From Verticillium longisporum (taxonomy: Eukaryota > Ascomycota > Sordariomycetes > Glomerellales > Plectosphaerellaceae), in NCBI GenBank assembly GCA_019188255.1, contig JAETXT010000009.1, positions 992,001 through 1,056,000 on the forward strand: a stretch of 64,000 bases of DNA. The letters are read 5' to 3'. The position numbers were made by a program, and so were the translations under genes. This document shows positions 10,066-19,409 of this stretch, piece after piece. Under the pieces are notes generated by a model. That model did no database searches. It was not told the DNA's origin and worked only from the letters and a program-made list of their open reading frames with translations. Numbering within the stretch: the stretch's first letter is position 1; the number at the start of each line of letters is the position of its first letter.

Positions 10066-10574
10066 TCACTCCTCCTCGTCTTTTGCAGACGATGAGATAG
10101 CTACCTGACAAGTTCTCGCGTTGTGGCCGGTCTTCCCGCATACGCTACAGCATCGTTTCTTCGGCTGGGACCACGACGCGGGACCCGGGTTCTGCAGCGT
10201 TTCCTCTTTTATCTGGATATCTACTTCCTTCTGAGCAATCTTGTCCTGTCCCTCGCCTACAGCCATGCTTCCTCCTTCCCGGAGACGTAGCTTTTGGCCC
10301 TCCGGCGTCGGCTTAGTGTAGCATTTTCCTCTCGAAGGATCATAACCTCTGACTTCAAAAGAGCGATCTGGTGCATAACACCCCGCGTCCCCTTCGCAAG
10401 ATAGTCAACAGCATCTAAAATTGACGTTGGGGAGCTTCCCTGGTGGCGTGAGATTCGCCCTTTGATGAAGTCAGTCTGGGAACCTGCCTCGAGCAGGTTA
10501 GTGGGCGTCTTAGAGACCCAAGAATCACGCTCCCCGTGGGACGTCCCCGGAGGCGTCGTCGTCCTCAACCTCAC
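10066..10574 (-). pseudogene. pogo transposase C-terminal part, copy 2, split by a 1-bp deletion
   Basis: Equivalent to 1345-1854 but broken into two frames (10257-10574 and 10066-10266) by loss of one A in an A-run near 10291-10294. The zinc knuckle (CSVCGKTGHNARTC) lies in the downstream frame. This lesion is private to copy 2. Confidence 0.85.
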
Positions 10575-11719
10575 ATCCAGCTTTGACAGGACTGTTTCCG
10601 GGTTATGGGGGACAAGCCCCGCTCCTCGAAAGCCTCCCTGGATGTTTTTTCTGTCATTGCTTGCTGAAATGCAGCCGAAAACGCCGGGAAGAAGTCCTCT
10701 TTGCTGATGTGCGTTGTACCCGCCCTCATCCTATCCTCGATTTGCCGACCGTATGCTTTCTTTAGTGGGCCAAAACACCCAACATCGAGAGGCTGGAGTA
10801 GATGTGACGAATGAGGAGGCATACAGAGTGTGATGATGTTGTTCTCCTTGCAGTAGAGTTCGAAGTCGACCGAGTGGTGACTTTCGTGGCCATCCAGGAT
10901 CAGTAGGCGATAACCGCCCGAAGTACGGGACTTTGTATGCCTGTCAAAATGCCGAATCCATTCCAGACCAATATCATTCGTCGTCCAGCCGTTTGGAGAT
11001 GTTGCGATTCTCCAGTCGCGAGAAATCGCGTCGTCCTGGTACCAGCTCGAGAGGTGGTACTTGCCCGAAACCACGATGAACGGCGGGACGGAGAAACCCA
11101 ACGCGCCAACGCCCTGGATCACCGTAACCCATTCCCGGTTGCCTGGCTGCCTCATCTTCACATTGGACCGTCTTTCCGAACTGGTCACGACCATTCCGTT
11201 GGCGATAACGCCCATCTGGAAGCCGGTCTCGTCAAAGTTGTACATGTCAGCCTCTTGGATGCCGTACTTGGCGATCATGTTATGCACGAGGCGGAACCAC
11301 GCGTTTATCGCGTCCGGATCTTCGCATTGGGCCCTCTTGTAGTCGTACTTGCGAAAGAAACGCGTCCGGAGCTCTGGTTGCCGTTTGACGAAGTTTGCGG
11401 CCCAGTTCTTCCCGACGCGTGGCGCGTCACGGTCGGCAAGCAGGCGATTCGCCATATCTCCGACCTCACCCAACCGGGGAGGGTAAGATCGCGCATCTAG
11501 GTCAAGGATATATTCGACAATAGTTTTCTCTTCTAGTACTGTTAATTTGGCAGAATTGGGCGGGCTTTCGCGTCGGGAGGGTTTGCCCTTCTGGCGTCGG
11601 AGGAGCGTCGTTAAGGGGACGGTGTAGATCCTCGCAGCACTCCGGGCGCTTAGGTTCGGGTCATTGTCCATAGCTTGGATAGCAAGGAATAATTGACCTT
11701 CTTTTGAAAGAGTCTCCAT
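10571..11719 (-). CDS. pogo-type DDE transposase, N-terminal and catalytic part, copy 2
   Basis: The predicted 382-residue protein is identical to that of copy 1 (HTH domains, D163/D276/D312 triad, same out-of-frame tail after the A6 run). Identity at protein level, with the same lesion, shows that both copies descend from one already frameshifted (or recoded) parent, or that the same homopolymer was miscalled twice. Confidence 0.9.
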   Translation of the reverse strand: METLSKEGQLFLAIQAMDNDPNLSARSAARIYTVPLTTLLRRQKGKPSRRESPPNSAKLTVLEEKTIVEYILDLDARSYPPRLGEVGDMANRLLADRDAPRVGKNWAANFVKRQPELRTRFFRKYDYKRAQCEDPDAINAWFRLVHNMIAKYGIQEADMYNFDETGFQMGVIANGMVVTSSERRSNVKMRQPGNREWVTVIQGVGALGFSVPPFIVVSGKYHLSSWYQDDAISRDWRIATSPNGWTTNDIGLEWIRHFDRHTKSRTSGGYRLLILDGHESHHSVDFELYCKENNIITLCMPPHSSHLLQPLDVGCFGPLKKAYGRQIEDRMRAGTTHISKEDFFPAFSAAFQQAMTEKTSREAFEERGLSPITRKQSCQSWM

Positions 11720-11819
11720 CGCGGGCGGAGGTGGAATCTGTAGAATTCAGGTGTAGGTCGTGGGCCCGGGCGAAGTGAACCACTCGCTTGGGTGAACCAC
11801 TCGCTTGTGGATTACGTTA

Positions 11820-12450
11820 TACTATTACTTATCGTATAATTTATATATAATAGCTTATTAAATAAGTTAATAAAGGAATTACCCTTTTATATTAATTATA
11901 GATATAACTTAATAGCTTATATAGAACGCTACGAAGTACTAGATATACTTAAAGCTATAAATATTACGAATAATATCTATAAGATCTAAGATTAGATTAA
12001 GCTCGACCTTAAGCTCGTATATATTAGAATAACTACGTACGCTAATAAGATAAAGATAAAGGGACTATCCTTATAGGAGGGATATAGTATTTACTTTATC
12101 CGCCGAAATATAAAAACTAAACGATTAAACGATAAACTAGATTTTAAAAAACTAGGACCTTTTAAGATTCTTAAGAAACTCTTAGATATCAATTATTACC
12201 TCTTATTACTAGAGAATATAAAGATTTACCCTATTTTTTATATTATACTTTTAGAACTAGTACTACTAAACGTATTACTCGAAATAAATATAGAGGTCGA
12301 AAATACGAACGAATATAAAGTCGAGAAAATTATCGATTATAGGAAAACGGATAATTAAGACGAATACTTTATTAAATAGAAAAACTATAAATATAAGGAA
12401 AATATATAGGAATTAGTTAAGAACCTAAACTACCTATAACTACTTTAAGG
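11820..12450 (+). pseudogene. Gypsy integrase C-terminus and chromodomain relic
   Basis: Plus strand reads 'NSLLNKLIKELPFYINY' (integrase core end), 'KLDFKKLGPFKILKKL' (GPF/Y-type integrase C-terminal module, about 12130-12180), 'YPIFYIILLE', then 'EYKVEKIIDYRKTDN' and 'YFIK*KNYKYKENI*E' (about 12310-12415), a decayed chromodomain with Trp codons turned to stops. A chromodomain at the integrase end marks the chromovirus clade of Ty3/Gypsy. Confidence 0.85.
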
Positions 12451-13169
12451 GTACTATCGCTAAATATCGGACTAAGATCCGAAAACTCCTCCCCGAAACC
12501 TAATAAAGACTAATCCATAATACTACTAGCACCCTACTCTTAAAGGTCTTATACTATATTAGCCTCCTAAGCCTCGAGACTTAGGCCGTCCCTATACGAG
12601 GAGAGGACGCTATCCTCCTCGTCTAATTAATAAATCCCCTAAGTAAATAACTCCTTACTACGAGCCTTCGCCGCCTTCCGTATCTTACGAAGACGGGATA
12701 AGCGATCTAACGCTACCGCTAATTTCGTTTAAAGAACTTCTAACTCTATCTTAGTATCCTCGATTTCTACCTCTCGTTTCTTCTATTTAGTAAGAGCCTT
12801 TTCTACTATATAATTATTAGAATAAAAAGCTAGCGACCCTACTAAGGGACTAACTTACGCATAGAAATTACGCTTATACTATTATAAGAACGACCCTAGC
12901 GGATATACTCGCTATATTAAGAGGAGCCCGGGGCGGTCTTATATACGAGGTACCGTTTAAAGCACCTAGTATAAGGTATCTTAACTTCGCCCTTAGAATC
13001 GATTAAGGCCGTAAGCGCTTTTCTTTAATCGGTTTTAATAGAAAGGCGTTTCACGATACGACTTAATATTTTATTATAATTAATAAGGACAATAAGAAGG
13101 GAACTACTATAAGCGGTTATAACCTATTACTTATAGCTATTAGGATATTAGCCTAGAGGAGGAGCATTA

Positions 13170-13615
13170 TATAATAACTAAGGAAGCAGGGTAGCTATAA
13201 ATCACCGACCCTACGGTTAGGAAATAGGATAAGATAAGAACGGACTTACTAAGTAGGATTACGTAATAGCTTACCCGGGATATAATAATAAGCCCATAAC
13301 TAGCTTACTAGCTAATATACTATAATCCTAATATCGTAGATCACTAATAACTAATAAGCAAGCTATCTAATATAGGCTTATTACCTAATTAACTTAAGAC
13401 GGACGAATAAGTATAAAAGGATAGATATTCTTATACTTATAGATATACTCTTTCTCACGATAGTAATTAATCTAAGTCTTACCTTATATTCATTATAACG
13501 AGTACGCAACGCCTTACGATACTATATCGTCTTAGAGTCATAACCTAAGCTTCTACTAATAGCAACCCTAACCCTCTAATAGTGTTCCCCCTTTGGAAGC
13601 TGCTAGGTCGTAACA
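13170..13615 (+). repeat. Gypsy 3' LTR (446 bp, plus orientation)
   Basis: Begins TATAATAACTAAGG (TG decayed to TA) and ends GGTCGTAACA (CA end intact), followed by the AAGAG target duplication (13616-13620). It is less RIP-damaged near its right end than the other LTR. Confidence 0.9.
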
Positions 13616-13850
13616 AAGAGCTAGTAAATCCGTCTTAATAGGTATAGACGATTATAACTATAAAATATATAATACCTAATCTAGGAAAGTTATCTAGACT
13701 AGAGATATATATATATTAGAAAATAAATTGATTACTCCTATACCTTTAATAATAGAAAAGGACCTTCTAAATTTAGAAGACCTTAAATTATTTAATTTAG
13801 AAATAAATAAAATAATAGCTTTACCTCTAGTTAAAGGTATTAGTATATAT
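13616..13850 (+). pseudogene. Copia pol fragment, downstream side of the Gypsy insertion
   Basis: Plus strand reads 'RASKSVLIGIDDYNYKIYN' and 'SRKVI*TRDIYILENK', the post-integrase linker typical of Copia polyproteins. It joins in frame to the 'KKLDKR' end of 7045-7435 through the AAGAG duplication. Confidence 0.6.
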
Positions 13851-14815
13851 CGATATTAATATAGGAGGTATTAGGCAATGACTAGGGGTATAGCTTAATT
13901 ATAGAATAAAGAGATAATAATAGATAAAAGGAAGGGAGAGATAAAAGTAATTATATCTCTAGAAGGAGATACCGGGTCGAGAAAAGGATTAAAGATTCTT
14001 ATAGCCCTTAGCGAGAGCTATAAAATAATATATTTTTCGTTTAGATCGAAGATAGGAAGGTAGAAGGGTAATTAAGAAGAAGGTTATAATTAATTAAGAG
14101 AAGTACTTAAATTAATCTTAATAAGAATAAGGCGTATTTTAGAAAATATCTATTTATAATAATTAAGAACGTATAAATTAGATAAGAATTACTATATAAA
14201 GGGGACTTATAAGTTTAATTAGAATTAGATAATTATTAAGATCTAAAAACCTAAAAAATAGGTCTAGGGGGTGCCCTCTATATATAATAGATTAACCCTT
14301 AATAGCTATATATAGATAAAGCACTTAGACTACCTCTAGACCTACGGGGGAAGTAGAGTCGGATTTTAAGCTCTAGCTAATAGGGTATAAGAGAACTTAA
14401 ACGCTTATTACTATAGAATAGCTCTATAGAATATTATAAAAACTATACTATTCTATAGCTACGATTTTTCTCTACTTTATAATATATATATCGTTATAGC
14501 TTAGCTTTTATTTAAGCTACTAGAGTAGTTATAAGACTCTAGCCCTTTTAATTCCTATAATTATAACTTTCTTCTTAATTACCCCTTTATTTACTTATTT
14601 TCGATCTAAACGAAAAATAAACTATTTTATAGTTCCTATTAAAGGCTATAAGAATCTTCGATCTTTTTCTTAACTCGATATCTCCTTCTTAAGATATAAT
14701 TACTTTTATCTCTCCTTTCCTCTTATTCTTTTATCTATTATTATCTCTTCCTCCTATAACTAAGTAATACCCTTAGTCATTGCCTAATACCTCCTATATC
14801 GCCTCCAATATATAC
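13850..14815. repeat. Long imperfect inverted repeat (arms about 230-250 bp)
   Basis: Left arm about 13850-14090 and right arm about 14560-14808 (reverse complement) share ATAGGAGGTATTAGGCAATG and further blocks (GGAGAGATAAAAGTAATTATATCT; TTTTTCGTTTAGATCGAA; GGTAATTAAGAAGAA), with RIP-type transitions. The spacer is about 470 bp. The right arm reads TATTGGAGGCGATATAGG from its outer end, like a decayed Copia LTR start, so two inverted LTRs are as likely as a foldback element. Confidence 0.6.
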
Positions 14816-14955
14816 TAATAGTAGTAACTTAGAGATATTAGATAATTAAGAATTAACTATTATAAGCCTTATATTAGATACCCTACCTATTCAGAGCTCG
14901 CAAGCATAGCGGAAGTACTAGATTAGGGTTCATATAAGCAGTGAAGCCCGCTTAA
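14815..14955 (-). repeat. ~120-bp repeat Y, partner of 7436-7560
   Basis: Reverse complement of repeat X with transition-type differences (e.g. TACTTA against TGCTTA). Lies just right of the inverted-repeat structure. Confidence 0.6.
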
Positions 14956-15130
14956 TAATTCATATAGTAATTCCACTAATATAATACTATAGAATCTAGG
15001 TCTTAGGTAGGCTAATAACTATCGTAATAGCTTTATTATTAACTAAATAAGTTAAATATTTATAAATAGGGCTAAATAACTAAATCTTTCGATTTCAGCG
15101 GACTGAATGACTAAATCCGATACCTATATT
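14956..15130. other. Boundary of the AT-rich island
   Basis: Composition changes from AT-rich to normal at about 15070-15090. No gene is seen here. Confidence 0.7.
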
Positions 15131-15660
15131 TTACTTGTTTGGTCGGAGTGTAGCGCTGACTAGTAGATCATCCACCTGGCCAACTCCTAGCGCCAGGGAT
15201 CTTAGCGACAACGCCTCATCGGCCGTACCCACTGTGAACCCAATACTAAGCAGAAAGTCAATAGTCTCCGAATGGTTGCGGGCGATAGCGGCTTCGACCT
15301 CGCGTGACCGCAATGAAGATAGCATGACTCCATTGTGAGAATGTAGCTTTTACATGATAGATGCGGGGCCCAATCGAAAAACTTCAGTTGAGCCCTCCTG
15401 CAAGTTGCAGGTGGACGGGGGTCGTATAGCTACCTCGTACACTAGCATATCGCATCGCGGAGTCCATTGTTGTCGGGTCAAAATCCGTCGCGATATGAAA
15501 ATCATCAGGGCCAAAGCGACACGTGGCGAGGAAACGGCGAACTTGAACTTCCTTGTTCTCAGGGTGGAGAACTTTTTAAATAGTCGAGGGCTTCAACATA
15601 GCGGCCTTGAGCTAGCAATGCAAGAGCCGCGAGCAGTCCAGGCAATGGGTCCAGGCAACG
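15131..15660 (-). pseudogene. Degraded coding remnant, possibly ankyrin-repeat-like
   Basis: Minus strand holds short open stretches in shifting frames, e.g. 'EAAIARNHSETIDFLLSIG' (15131-15325) and, further upstream, 'ATCRFGPDDFHIATDFD'. The pattern of helix pairs recalls ankyrin-type repeats but there is no intact frame. Lying between the transposon island and an acyltransferase, it may be a decayed gene. Family assignment is weak. Confidence 0.25.
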
Positions 15661-15688
15661 GTTTCAAGCGTAGCTTCTCTTACCAGTA

Positions 15689-17165
15689 TCAGAAGCCCGA
15701 TTGTGTTTTTAGACTTTCTTCAATCTTGTCCCAGACATTGCGACGCAAGTTTCCTGAAATCCAGTATTCTCCCTTCGAGCCTTTCCCCAAGATGAAAAAT
15801 GAGTTCGGAAACTTGTAGCCTTCCCAGAACTCGATGCACCTTGGTCGACCAACTTTCACAGTACCCTTAGCCGCTGAAGACTCGGATATAATGGCCGATG
15901 AGAAGTCGGTTCCAAACAAGTCCGCTTTGGTAAAGTTGGAAAACGAGATGACGTGAAAGTTTCCCTTTCCAAACGCAGGATTGAGCTTCCGAGACGACTT
16001 CCGGATCAAGGAGGCATAGGCCTCTAGTTGTTCTCTCTTCCCAAGTTCTTTAAGGGATTGACGAATCCTAGTTGCCACCAAGCCCAGGGGTCTACCCAGC
16101 ACGTCTCCCATGGGGACAATGGTTGTGACAACCCCCATGGCGTTGGAAAGGTAACTCTTCCCGGCCGGCAACAAGTCTTGGGAAAGAGCGGATCGCAAAG
16201 ATATGGCGTTGTTGATCACCAAAGTACTCTTCTTGTTTCTGACAACCTGTGAGGAGACAACTCGACTCCACCACTCGCACAAGACGTCACCGTCGCTGAC
16301 AAAGGGTTTGATGTTGCTAGGGTCACGAGCGATCAGCTCACCCAGTATTCTGTTTCTCATGCGAGCGATAAAAGCTGCAGGCACGCAGACGCTTCTGGTA
16401 TCTGTGCCTAAGAGGAGGCCGGAAGCATTTCTCAAGCCAAATTGCGTTATCAATTCGAAAGTAGAGGCTTGGTAGTTTTGAAGTTTGTAAACTTCTTGAG
16501 GGCGGGATCCGAATTGTTCGAGTGGGTCGAAGTTGTGTCCCCAAAGTTCTGGCAGATCTTCTGGTCGATTGTCAAGCATAGCCTGCCACCCTTTCAGGAG
16601 AACTCCTGCCCCCACCATGTCGCACAGAGTGTGTGGAAAAGATAAGGAAACAAGTGTGGCGTCGTCGAACAAATTAACGAAGAGACCCAATTGCGGTATA
16701 TCTGCGTCTAAGTAGTCTTGCAACAGACGGGGAGTTTCTGGGTGAAAAGCGAGGCTTCGGAAACTGATTGTGTCGGCCAAAACACTCGGGCAATCGCTCG
16801 ATACAGGGAGCTTCGAAGCGTTGGGGTGATCAGAAACATTGCACGAATGTTGGACAAGCCGAAACATAATGGCAGGGCATTGTTCGTCAAAACTAGACGG
16901 TGTATGATACTCCAGGCCTCCCGATTGCTAAATACGTGCATGAGCGACAATGACAAAGCTTGCAATACGGTTTCTGAAGCGAGCTTACACTGCGACGCAA
17001 CCGCGCACCTAACTTTTGCCACCCATTTTGTTGAACAAGACTTTCAAGGCTTTCTCGAAGCTTTCGGGGGTCTAGTCGATCGTCGTATATGAAGAGTAAC
17101 GTCATAGCAAACTTATGGAATAGAGGAATGTCATCGTAATAATGCAGGGGGGTGATTTTGGCCAT
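15689..17165 (-). CDS. HXXXD-type O-acyltransferase (transferase family)
   Basis: Two exons, 17165-16989 and 16927-15689, with a 61-bp intron (16988-16928, GTAAGC..TTTAG). This removes a frame change and gives 471 residues, typical for fungal members of the PF02458 family (trichothecene 3-O-acetyltransferase-like), which move acyl groups from CoA to hydroxyl groups of secondary metabolites. The catalytic HXXXD motif is seen as H158-T-L-C-D162. The C-terminal DFGWG structural motif is replaced by a loose 'DLFGTDFS'. The N-terminus (MAKITPLHYYDDIPLFHKF) fits the family start. No other biosynthetic gene is adjacent, so substrate and pathway are unknown. Next to the transposon island it may be an accessory gene. 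Confidence 0.8.
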
Positions 17166-17817
17166 TGTTGCAGTGTATGCGTTTGCCTTGTAGGATAGAT
17201 ACCATGTAGTCTTGTGCGGAACGTGGATGGGTTAAAAGCCAGCCGTGCTTGAGTATTTCCGGATTGGAGACAGCAACGTAGATCGATAACCTGATCTACT
17301 ATAACTCAATTGGTGAAGTATCGGTGAAAAAAAGTCTCAATGATGAAAATGCCTGTCTCGTAGTAGGACTTGATAAAAGAAACTTGAACCTAAAACCGGA
17401 CGCAGGGTCATTGTCGGTGAGGAAGCATTCAAGTGACATCTCGGCGTGTCTCATGCTACGCCAACTGTCTTTAAAAGCCTTCTGAACATATCACCAATTA
17501 TACGTGTCGGTGAAAGAACCTTTTGATAACAGATCGGCTTGTTTCATACTACACCCATCGATTGGTGTAGTCTTTGGACAGCTATCTGATACTTTATGTC
17601 GGTGAGAGCTTCTTTTGAAATGATATCATCTTTTCTTATATTCAGCAGTGAATCAGATATGAGCATCTCATAGACATTCACGAATAAATACCAGGATGTG
17701 ATCTCAGTAAGTCGATAGAAAAGTCCTGCGTTCAAGAGGAGATCTGTCAAAATTGTCGTCATCTACCTACGTTAGACAATCCACCTTTACTGCATCTTAT
17801 CTCATCCATTCGTTGAA
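17166..17817. other. Intergenic, nothing recognised
   Basis: 652 bp shared between the start of the acyltransferase (-) and the start of the small ORF (+), so it would carry both promoters. No motif stands out. Confidence 0.6.
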
Positions 17818-18294
17818 ATGCTCCAACGCAACTTCTCAATCTTGCTTGTGGTTATGGCCAAAGCCTGGAAAGTCGCGTCTACCAATCTATTTCATAACCT
17901 CTCCTCTATGACCAGTACTCAACCGCAATGGATCATTCAATCTCTTAGAAGGCGTTGCAATACAGACGATGTCGAATGCAAATTTGAATTTTCCATCAAT
18001 ACACAAGTTGGTGCCCCTATCGATTGCACGTATACCACCACCGCCGGCCATGGCCTTCCAGCATCACAGTCTTCAGGGGATCATCAAATGTGTGGCCAAT
18101 TCACGATTGCGTCTGGGTGGAGTGATATGAAACCTATGGGAAGATTCAGAGTATTGGCGATAATGGATCCTGTCGATCGAATGTTGATTTGGGCTACGTA
18201 TATGGATGAACAGGTTCAACTTGGTGCAATCGTTATACCTGACCAAGCATATGCGCCTGTTAGGATTGGTGGATGGGACATATGCCCTGTATAG
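17818..18294 (+). CDS. Small Cys-containing protein, possibly secreted
   Basis: 158 residues in one exon. The central part (RRRCNTDDVECKFEFSINT..., C-T-Y, M-C-G-Q-F-T-I-A-S-G-W) resembles a family of small secreted fungal proteins of unknown function with a conserved R-C-N-x-D-D-x-x-C and C-G-x-(Y/F)-T-x-x-S-G-W pattern; that is recalled family knowledge, not a search. The N-terminus has a hydrophobic stretch (NFSILLVVMA) but a poor cleavage region. The true start could be the internal Met at about residue 31, or a missing upstream exon could supply the signal peptide. Position beside a repeat-rich island is typical of effector candidates, but function is not shown. Confidence 0.5.
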   Translation: MLQRNFSILLVVMAKAWKVASTNLFHNLSSMTSTQPQWIIQSLRRRCNTDDVECKFEFSINTQVGAPIDCTYTTTAGHGLPASQSSGDHQMCGQFTIASGWSDMKPMGRFRVLAIMDPVDRMLIWATYMDEQVQLGAIVIPDQAYAPVRIGGWDICPV

Positions 18295-19409
18295 TGCGGA
18301 CTAGCTTTATAGTCGTCCAAACCAGAGTGGAGGCAATGAGTTGCTGTGGTCGAGTGAATTTCCAGGACCCAGTCCGACCGAAATACCTGTACACGGCTTA
18401 AATTCAATGTGGGGATGACGAGCCTAGCGGTTGTGACTTTGGTTTGTTCATGTTCTTTGGTTCGTTTATTGGGGGCTTGATCCGGATCCTCCGCTGCATT
18501 TTAGTCACAGGAGCTGACGACGTGCTGAGCGTAGTCGTTATCCTCCCGTGTCCTGTCCGTCCTTGCGATTGGCTTCTTATCGACACCAGACCAGCCAGCA
18601 AATGGAGACTCTGCGTTACGCGGCCGCTATCAGCTGAAAGTAGCTAGACGGGGTCAATTCAGAGTCCGAGCATATTACTGGGTGACCAAAAACGGTCACA
18701 TTCGCAGCGTTTTGAAAATTGACCCCCCGACGCAGTGTTGCTCGTCTCCTCCTACTGAATTGCTCGGGCCGACCAAGGAAGCTCGCCTGCGGTATGTGTT
18801 TCAGCTTAGCATTTCTATCTTGGATGGCATGTTCATCATCCAAGAGATACGACCAACATGAGTCTTTGAAAATTTCTCCCTGCAAGCCGAGGTCCAAAGG
18901 TTCCTGTTTTGTACCTGATCAGATGCATCCACCCAACATGGCATTGCAAGACCTGAACCTGATAATGACAGAGTTGAAAGGCACGTCAGAGATGCCAACA
19001 GAGATCGAAACGATGACTGATCGTCGACAAATAGGGTGTTGACCGGTGAGCGATGTATCCCTACAGCTGGGCCAGATAACCTCCTCGAGCCTTGCCACCG
19101 AGCAGGGCGGGCAAGCGCCAGGACTCAACCGAACTCGCCACTGCTTTTTGTATGACGGCACGGGCCGAGCTGTCAAAAGCGGGGTAACCGGACTCTTCCA
19201 GCCTCGATGGACACTTACGCCACTATCACAGCATCACCTGGTCCACTTGACTCCGAGCAACCTCACCTTCCTTAACCTCAGCTACCTAGGTACTTGGGAC
19301 TAAAAGAAATGTTCCTAGTTGCCTACATCCAGCAGCCATTTAGCACCACTCCCAGCACTCATATAACACCACATCCAGCACGGCCAGACCAAGGACAACA
19401 GGACGCAGC
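18295..19409. other. Intergenic, no supported gene
   Basis: Only short overlapping frames without recognisable domains. The last 150 bp should be promoter and leader of the HD-domain gene. A CTACCTAGGTACTTGG motif lies at about 19281-19296. Confidence 0.6.

Larger units (their letters stand above)
9959..11817 (-). mobile_element. pogo/Fot1-type DNA transposon, copy 2 (1859 bp)
   Basis: Same element as 102-1961 in opposite orientation, with the same TIRs and TA duplications at 9957-9958 and 11818-11819. It inserted in the Gypsy integrase relic. One base shorter than copy 1: the A5 run at 1624-1628 of copy 1 is A4 here, splitting the C-terminal ORF. It shares the A6-run frameshift with copy 1. 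The flanks are RIP-like and the element is not. Confidence 0.95.
11820..13615 (+). mobile_element. RIP-degraded Gypsy element, 3' portion
   Basis: Continuation of the element at 1962-7039: integrase C-terminal half, chromodomain, about 700 bp of further decayed sequence, and the 3' LTR (13170-13615). It lies on the plus strand, opposite to its own 5' part, because the intervening pogo-bounded segment is flipped. Confidence 0.85.
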
